A stretch of DNA of 5,825 bases from Candidatus Woesearchaeota archaeon (GTDB lineage: Archaea; Nanobdellota; Nanobdellia; SCGC-AAA011-G17; VGLX01), in the NCBI GenBank assembly GCA_016866645.1, contig VGLX01000096.1, positions 1 through 5,825 on the forward strand, in the 5' to 3' direction. Both the position numbers and the translations under genes were made by a program. Positions 1 through 4,289 of this stretch are shown one piece after another. The notes under the pieces are model-generated. The model ran no database searches. It was not told the origin of the DNA and saw only the letters and a program-made list of their open reading frames with translations. Position 1 is the stretch's first letter, and every line of letters starts with the position of its first letter.

Positions 1-1737
1 AAAATCAAGCCTGCTCCGCAGCAACCTAACATCCACGAACTAGCCTCTAAGAAGGGGGTTGTTGGGCTAGCAGTTGACCTCATAAGCTACGATCCGAAAT
101 TCAAGGACGTCTTCTCATACGTTTTCGGAAACACGCTGATAGTAGAAGACGTAGAGACTGCCAGGAAGATAGGGATAGGCAACGCCAGGATGGTGACTCT
201 CGAAGGGGATGTCTTAGAAACCACCGGAGCGATGATAGGCGGGTTTAGGACCAAAAGAGCAGGAAACTTTAAAGAGAAAAGCCTAAGCGACACGATATCA
301 AAGCTTAACAAAGAAGAAGCAAACCTGAAAAAGCAGGAAGAAGAGCTCCACAACCTGAAACTAGAAAACGATAACGATGTATGGATGCTGAAAAGCAAGA
401 AAGTAACACTTGAAGGCGAAATAACCACTCTAGAACGGAGCATAGGCATAGCCAGCAACCTCTCGGAGATTGAGAAAAACAAAGACCAGATGGCAGAGCA
501 GCTCAGAAGCATCGAAAGCCAGATAAAACAGTCACAGTCAAAGGCTGACTCCCACAATGCTGATATGCAGAAGCTCAAAGAGCAGAGGAGCCAGATAAGG
601 GAGAAGCTGAAACAGCCTGAGATAGCTGCAGGATTCGAATCTATAGATCAAAAGAAGCAGAGCATAAGCATGGGCTTGATAGAATCAAGAAGTGAGATAA
701 AACGGCTTAATGAAATGATAGAATCACACCATAAAGTAGAAATGAAAAAGCTTCAAGAGATAATAGGGGTTCATGAGAAGGAACAGAAAAGCTTTGAGGA
801 AGAGATAAATACGCTTACGGGAGGCCTTAAGTCAAAAGGTTCTGACCTTAAATCGAAACAGTCTGATGAGCAGAAGTTCTTCAAAGAGCTACAAGCGATG
901 TACGACAAGAAAGCCAAGCTGACAGAAGTCATACGGAAGCATGAGACGCAATTGGCTAGGGAAGAGGAGATTGTAAATTCTTTAAATTACAAGATTAACC
1001 AGTCCACCCTGGACAACGCGAAGCTAAGCGGAGACATGGCAGGGCTTAACGAGCAGTTCAAAGAGTTCGCTGACGCTAAGATAAGGCGTGGCATAGAGTT
1101 ATCACAGCTCGAATACGAGATGAAGCAGTTTGACAGGATGATGAAAGACATGGGCAACGTCAACCTCAGGGCATTAGAGGTTTACGATGAAGTAAGCAAG
1201 AAGCACCAAGAAGTGCTCGAGAAGAAAGAGAAGCTCAAAATCGAGAAGGAAGACGTCCTTAACATGATGCATGAGATAGACGGCAAGAAGCAGTACAGCT
1301 TCATGAAAACCTTCAAGGTCTTGCAGCAGAACTTCCAGCAGTGCTACTCGCAATTAACGGCTAAAGGTGAAGCTTTCTTGGAAATCGAGAACAAAGAGAA
1401 CGTATTCGAAGGCGGAGTAGATATAAAAGTCAGGCTTATAGGGAATAGGTACTTGGATATCAAGTCATTATCCGGCGGGGAAAAGACCTTGGCTGCTTTA
1501 GCGTTCATATTCGCTATCCAAGAGTTCAACCCGGCAAGCTTCTACCTATTAGACGAGGTTGATGCTGCTCTGGACAAGAGGAATTCTGAGCTGCTGTCAA
1601 ATCTTATCAAGAAGTATTCTGACAAAGCCCAGTATATAGTCATATCTCACAATGATCACGTCATAACAGAAGCTGACCTGCTGTATGGCGTATCGATGCA
1701 GGACGGAGTCTCTAAAGTCGTGACCTTAAAAGTTTAG
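1..1737 (+). CDS. smc: Chromosome segregation protein SMC, C-terminal half (5' end outside window)
   Basis: SMC is a dimeric ABC-type ATPase that clamps DNA and organises and segregates the chromosome in the cytoplasm. The frame is open from base 1 with no start, so 578 residues of a protein usually near 1150-1190 are present. Residues 1-82 are the second half of the hinge, ending in a glycine-rich GAMIGGF segment. Residues about 90-425 are a long Lys/Glu-rich coiled coil, the returning arm. The C-terminal head follows: ABC signature LSGGEKT at 490-496, Walker B FYLLDEVDAALD at 514-525 with catalytic Glu519, and the H-loop ISHND with His550. All key head residues are intact. The NVNLRALEVYDEV stretch near 386-398 and the FIFAIQ helix after the signature are archaeal in style. 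The Walker A lobe lies upstream of the window. The gene ends in TAG, overlapping the stop of the convergent gene. No scpA or scpB partner is visible downstream. Confidence 0.97.
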   Translation, partial: KIKPAPQQPNIHELASKKGVVGLAVDLISYDPKFKDVFSYVFGNTLIVEDVETARKIGIGNARMVTLEGDVLETTGAMIGGFRTKRAGNFKEKSLSDTISKLNKEEANLKKQEEELHNLKLENDNDVWMLKSKKVTLEGEITTLERSIGIASNLSEIEKNKDQMAEQLRSIESQIKQSQSKADSHNADMQKLKEQRSQIREKLKQPEIAAGFESIDQKKQSISMGLIESRSEIKRLNEMIESHHKVEMKKLQEIIGVHEKEQKSFEEEINTLTGGLKSKGSDLKSKQSDEQKFFKELQAMYDKKAKLTEVIRKHETQLAREEEIVNSLNYKINQSTLDNAKLSGDMAGLNEQFKEFADAKIRRGIELSQLEYEMKQFDRMMKDMGNVNLRALEVYDEVSKKHQEVLEKKEKLKIEKEDVLNMMHEIDGKKQYSFMKTFKVLQQNFQQCYSQLTAKGEAFLEIENKENVFEGGVDIKVRLIGNRYLDIKSLSGGEKTLAALAFIFAIQEFNPASFYLLDEVDAALDKRNSELLSNLIKKYSDKAQYIVISHNDHVITEADLLYGVSMQDGVSKVVTLKV

Positions 1738-2174
1738 ATAGATTCAATGCCTACTTCTCTTACGAGGCATTGCTCTTCTTTGTTTAACCATTCTATGACT
1801 TTATCATTGGTGAACTCGGACTCGAAAACTTTTTCCAGTATCTTTTTCTTATTCTCAGGGCTTCTTTTTTTGAAGTATTCGATAAACTTGTCACTGTTTT
1901 CCTTGTAAAATACCATAGCAACTTCTTCAGGAGCCCTGTTCTTGTACTCGCCATCAATGGTTTGCCAGTTGTCGCAGAACAAGCAGCCATCTTCTAAGTT
2001 CTTGTACATCGGGCTGCCGCTGTTTAACAAGTTTGAGTTTGCCCAGTTCTTGCACTTATACAAACTGCCTAATCTTGAGCTGCGTACGCCTGTGAGCTTG
2101 GACTTATTAGGGTTATAGTTTCTGCAAGAGTCCGGGATCGCGCTTTCTAGTTCTCCATTCAGGTTTTTTGACAT
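1734..2174 (-). CDS. Small cysteine-containing protein of unknown function, paralogue of its upstream neighbour
   Basis: I do not recognise this 146-residue family. There is no signal peptide or membrane segment, so it is probably cytosolic. The N-terminal half carries four cysteines (C17 in IPDSC, C41 in YKC, and C64/C67 in a CxxC of GCLFCDNW), a spacing that could bind zinc or another metal; this is inference. The C-terminal half (about 80-146) is charged and predicted helical, with a DKFIEYFKKR segment, a KKKILE segment and the ending LVREVG. The same order of motifs occurs in the 213-residue protein encoded just upstream, so the two are paralogues. The gap between them is 13 nt and contains GTGA nine bases before this ATG, which supports the start and co-transcription. 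The TAA stop overlaps the smc stop, a four-base convergent overlap. A lineage-specific gene is likely; homologues were not searched. Confidence 0.82.
   Translation of the reverse strand: MSKNLNGELESAIPDSCRNYNPNKSKLTGVRSSRLGSLYKCKNWANSNLLNSGSPMYKNLEDGCLFCDNWQTIDGEYKNRAPEEVAMVFYKENSDKFIEYFKKRSPENKKKILEKVFESEFTNDKVIEWLNKEEQCLVREVGIESI
1745..1785 (+). terminator. Possible hairpin terminator for smc, inside the opposing gene
   Basis: A perfect 8-bp inverted repeat (CAATGCCT at 1745-1752, AGGCATTG at 1765-1772) with a 12-nt loop starts eight bases after the smc stop. It is followed on the + strand by a T-rich run (CTCTTCTTTGTTT). It lies within the last codons of the convergent minus-strand gene. 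The equivalent C-terminal codons of the neighbouring paralogue do not form this stem. Archaeal termination depends mainly on U-tracts, and this one is interrupted, so the role is an inference. Confidence 0.35.
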
Positions 2175-2183
2175 TTTTGCTTT

Positions 2184-2187
2184 TCAC
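2184..2187 (-). promoter_or_regulatory. Weak Shine-Dalgarno (GTGA) for the 146-residue protein
   Basis: On the minus strand GTGA directly follows the upstream TGA stop and lies nine bases before the ATG at 2174. It is complementary to the UCAC of the archaeal 16S 3' end. It suggests translation from a shared transcript. Confidence 0.45.
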
Positions 2188-2829
2188 TCAGATAATATTA
2201 AGCCCTACTTCCCTTACAAGGTCGGACCAGTGACTATCTAAATATTTGATGACTTCTTCGTTACTAAAGTCACAACTTAGAATACCTTCTAATATCTTCT
2301 TCTTATCATCTTGATTCCGTCTTTTCTGGAAGAACCGGATGAATTTCTCAGAATCAGTCTTATACAAGTTAACATAGTATTTCACCATCTTCTCAGGGGC
2401 TGACTTGTACCCATGGTCTTCGCCGTCACGGTTTACCCAATTACAACAGAACAAGCTACAACAGAACAAGCCGCCATATTCCATGCCTTCATGGCTCTCG
2501 AAGTTGTTGCACTCGTAAACTTTTCTATCAGCATACTCAATGTCTCTAGGCTTTGACTTTATAGGCTCGTAATTCTTGCAGATGTCAGGTATTAAAGTGC
2601 CACCAGGATATGGGTTGGACGTATAATCTCGTGTTAGTTTCTTATCATCTTTTTTGGGATAACTTTTAGGGCGGCCTATCGTGGGATAAGCGTCAAACTT
2701 TCGCGGACCAATCGGACCCCCTACCGGACCAATCTTACAATCAACAGGCATTATCCCTACTCGAGGCTTGCAGCTAATCTTTATCCCGTAAGGGTTACAA
2801 TCAGGATTCTTGGATGTTTTTTCGTACAT
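2188..2829 (-). CDS. Cysteine-rich protein of unknown function with Gly/Pro N-terminal extension
   Basis: This 213-residue protein is not one I recognise. Residues from about 78 onward match the 146-residue protein downstream motif by motif: IPDIC (80-84), YEC (105-107), LFCCNW (126-131), APE (144-146), SEKFIRFFQKR (160-170), KKKILE (176-181), FSNEEVIKYL (188-197) and LVREVG (204-209). Residues 1-77 are an extension the paralogue lacks, with C11, C20, C31 and a Gly/Pro-rich GPVGGPIGPRK stretch. There are ten cysteines in all, including two CC pairs at 123-124 and 128-129 made by a 15-bp DNA duplication. No signal peptide or membrane helix is seen, so the cysteines more likely bind metal than form exported disulfides; this is inference. 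The ATG at 2829 is supported by AGGTG six bases upstream. No convincing promoter of its own is visible between the T-tract terminator and the start, so partial read-through from the surface-protein gene is possible. Confidence 0.85.
   Translation of the reverse strand: MYEKTSKNPDCNPYGIKISCKPRVGIMPVDCKIGPVGGPIGPRKFDAYPTIGRPKSYPKKDDKKLTRDYTSNPYPGGTLIPDICKNYEPIKSKPRDIEYADRKVYECNNFESHEGMEYGGLFCCSLFCCNWVNRDGEDHGYKSAPEKMVKYYVNLYKTDSEKFIRFFQKRRNQDDKKKILEGILSCDFSNEEVIKYLDSHWSDLVREVGLNII
2443..2472 (-). repeat. 15-bp tandem duplication inside the cysteine-rich gene
   Basis: Two head-to-tail copies of ACAACAGAACAAGC(T/C) (+ strand; 2443-2457 and 2458-2472) match at 14 of 15 bases. On the coding strand each encodes LFCC with identical codons TTG TTC TGT TGT, giving LFCCSLFCC. 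The paralogue has a single LFC at this place, so a five-codon in-frame insertion is the simple reading. Confidence 0.9.
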
Positions 2830-2835
2830 TACTCA

Positions 2836-2840
2836 CACCT
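2836..2840 (-). promoter_or_regulatory. Shine-Dalgarno AGGTG for the 213-residue protein
   Basis: AGGTG on the minus strand lies six bases before the ATG at 2829 and pairs with the anti-SD end of archaeal 16S rRNA (CACCU). It decides this start. Confidence 0.7.
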
Positions 2841-2851
2841 AAGTTTTTAAG

Positions 2852-2868
2852 AAAAAAAATAAAAAAAA
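2852..2868 (-). terminator. T-tract archaeal terminator after the S-layer-like gene
   Basis: On the minus strand, 14 bases past the TAA stop of the 439-residue gene, there is a run of eight T, one A and eight T. No stem precedes it. This fits the hairpin-free U-tract termination known for archaeal RNA polymerase. It separates the surface-protein gene from the cysteine-rich pair, though some read-through may supply those genes. Confidence 0.7.
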
Positions 2869-2881
2869 TTGGTTGTTGTTT

Positions 2882-4201
2882 TTAGTAATAAGCTTGGCCT
2901 TCGTTACTAGGTATTTCTTCTTCGCCTTTATCCTTGTTCATCTTGTTGAATGCTATGATGAGCCCAAGGATTACTAGCAAGACTATCAGTACGCCGAATC
3001 CTATCACTAACGCGTTTTTCAGGCTTGCAAAGTTGGTCTGACCAGTCGTGTTCGTAGTGGTTGTTGCTGCTGGTTCTGTGCCTGCGACGTCTGCTGTCAA
3101 GGTCTTCTCAGCTACTATAGCGTTTCCTGACTTGACTTTTGCGGTAAAGCTGTGCTGTCCCGCTTCTGCGCCTGCTTTAGGCTTGACGTATACGAACATC
3201 TCGCCTGTGCTGTCAGGTCCTAATGTTACCATAGCTGGTTCGACTCTTGTTGTCGCCCATAGGTCTGTTCCTGCTACTTCTAGCGAGAACACTGATGCTT
3301 CGTCGCCTAGGTTAGCTACCATTATCTTGAATGGCACTTCTGTCCCTGCTTTTGCTTCTTTGCTTGAGCCGTCAACACTTACTAGCGCTGGTGTCACAGT
3401 TTCTACTACTGGCGCGGCTGCTGCGACTACGTGGACTACTTCTGTCTTCTTTAGGGTTTTATAACCTCTGTTGTATGATACTGTCATTTCTAGTGTGTAG
3501 TCTCCGGTTTTCGCATCGCTTGGTATCACTAGTTTCATTTCTGGAGTTTCTCCTGATTTTTCAGGTTCTCCATCGTCATCGTCTTCTTCAGTTGGCACTA
3601 GTTCTTCGATGTATTCTCTGGCTGATACGCCTAAGTCTGGTATGCTCACTGTGACTTTTATGTCTTCTTCTTTCTTGTCGCCCATGTTCTCAAGTCTTAT
3701 CTTAGTGAACAACGCGTTTCCAGCTGTTACAGTACTTGGCCTTAAGACTATGTCCTGTATGTCTAGTCTGTGCCTGGTCTCTTCTACCAGTAGATTGTAT
3801 TCGTGTTCGAATGACCCTTGTTTGTTTGATAGATCTACATGCAATATGTAGTCTTCTGAAGAGTCCATGTCATCTGGTAGTTGTAGTTTCAGCGTTTTTG
3901 TTGTGATTGAGCCTGCTTTGTAGTCGAATATTTCTGTTGCAACTTCGACATCATAATGCTCATATCCGCCGATCCACACTTTTACTCTTGTGTTATCAAG
4001 CTTTGTGTCGTACTTAAAGCTCGTTTTCACTGTTAGTTCTTCGCCTCTTTCAACGTAGAGCGGGTCTCCGCCTTCGGTAAGCTCTTCGTCGTTTACTTCT
4101 ACCTTGAACTGGTTCTCTGTTACGGCAAGTGCTGCACTGCTGACTACTAACAATCCTATTATGAGTAATAGGGCTGTCGTAATCCGTCTTATTGCTTTCA
4201 T
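2882..4201 (-). CDS. S-layer-like secreted protein with Ig/CARDB-like domains and C-terminal membrane anchor
   Basis: This 439-residue protein is probably a structural or adhesive component of the cell envelope. Order of parts: Sec signal peptide 1-26 (MKAIRR, hydrophobic core, likely cleavage after ALA); a beta-rich domain about 29-139; a CARDB-like domain about 146-259 with TVSIPDLGV (184-192), an acidic insert (EEDDDDGEPE) and LVIPSDAKTGDY (224-235); a NEW3/Ig-like domain about 265-373 with ANLGDEASVFSLEVAG; a Thr-rich linker with one N-glycosylation sequon (N384-T-T); a membrane helix about 397-418; and a short cytoplasmic tail ending QAYY. The start at 4201 is preferred over the in-frame ATG at 4234, because AGGAGGG lies nine bases upstream and the signal peptide then begins normally. 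A strong BRE/TATA promoter lies about 60 bases upstream of the start. The middle domain is homologous to the membrane-proximal domain of the upstream gene. Domain names are by resemblance; a specific binding partner cannot be read from the sequence. Confidence 0.9.
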   Translation of the reverse strand: MKAIRRITTALLLIIGLLVVSSAALAVTENQFKVEVNDEELTEGGDPLYVERGEELTVKTSFKYDTKLDNTRVKVWIGGYEHYDVEVATEIFDYKAGSITTKTLKLQLPDDMDSSEDYILHVDLSNKQGSFEHEYNLLVEETRHRLDIQDIVLRPSTVTAGNALFTKIRLENMGDKKEEDIKVTVSIPDLGVSAREYIEELVPTEEDDDDGEPEKSGETPEMKLVIPSDAKTGDYTLEMTVSYNRGYKTLKKTEVVHVVAAAAPVVETVTPALVSVDGSSKEAKAGTEVPFKIMVANLGDEASVFSLEVAGTDLWATTRVEPAMVTLGPDSTGEMFVYVKPKAGAEAGQHSFTAKVKSGNAIVAEKTLTADVAGTEPAATTTTNTTGQTNFASLKNALVIGFGVLIVLLVILGLIIAFNKMNKDKGEEEIPSNEGQAYY

Positions 4202-4209
4202 GGTATATA

Positions 4210-4216
4210 CCCTCCT
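4210..4216 (-). promoter_or_regulatory. Strong Shine-Dalgarno AGGAGGG deciding the S-layer-like start
   Basis: AGGAGGG on the minus strand ends nine bases before the ATG at 4201. It is a near-perfect anti-SD match and selects this ATG over the in-frame ATG at 4234. Confidence 0.88.
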
Positions 4217-4246
4217 AAGTTTGTTTTTGAACATTTTGTCACTATC

Positions 4247-4285
4247 CGGGAGTCGTGAACGCTTTTTAAACCTTTCGGTAGTCGT
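4247..4285 (-). repeat. Paired 10-bp direct repeats flanking the TATA box, possible operator
   Basis: On the + strand CGGGAGTCGT (4247-4256) and CGGTAGTCGT (4276-4285) match at nine of ten bases and start 29 bases apart. They bracket the TATA element. One overlaps the upstream side of the BRE; the other lies between TATA and the expected transcription start. This arrangement would suit a regulator, but it is only inference. Confidence 0.35.
4263..4278 (-). promoter_or_regulatory. Archaeal promoter (BRE + TATA) for the S-layer-like gene
   Basis: On the minus strand CCGAAAGG (4278-4271) resembles a purine-rich BRE. It is followed at once by TTTAAAAA (4270-4263), a good archaeal TATA box. Transcription should begin about 25 bases on, near 4240, giving a leader of about 40 nt that holds the Shine-Dalgarno. 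The element begins 11 bases after the stop of the upstream gene, where no T-tract terminator is seen, so this may be an internal promoter within a longer unit. Confidence 0.75.
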
Positions 4286-4289
4286 CTTT

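Noticed and set aside
87..578. 163-codon open frame on the minus strand
   Set aside because: It is antisense to the SMC hinge and coiled coil, has Ser/Leu/Phe-rich content typical of reverse reading of Lys/Glu-rich helix codons, and shows no domain.
2443..2472. CRISPR-like or satellite repeat
   Set aside because: There are only two copies with no spacers, in frame within a gene; a simple tandem duplication explains it.
3048..3851. Three overlapping + strand open frames of 80-138 codons
   Set aside because: They lie antisense to the S-layer-like gene, which has a signal peptide, recognisable domains, Shine-Dalgarno and promoter. The + strand frames are hydrophobic low-complexity shadows.
4202..4234. 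Upstream in-frame ATG at 4234 as start of the S-layer-like protein (11 extra residues)
   Set aside because: No ribosome site precedes it, and it lies only a few bases from the expected transcription start. The ATG at 4201 has a strong AGGAGGG and gives a normal signal peptide. Leaderless use of 4234 cannot be fully excluded.
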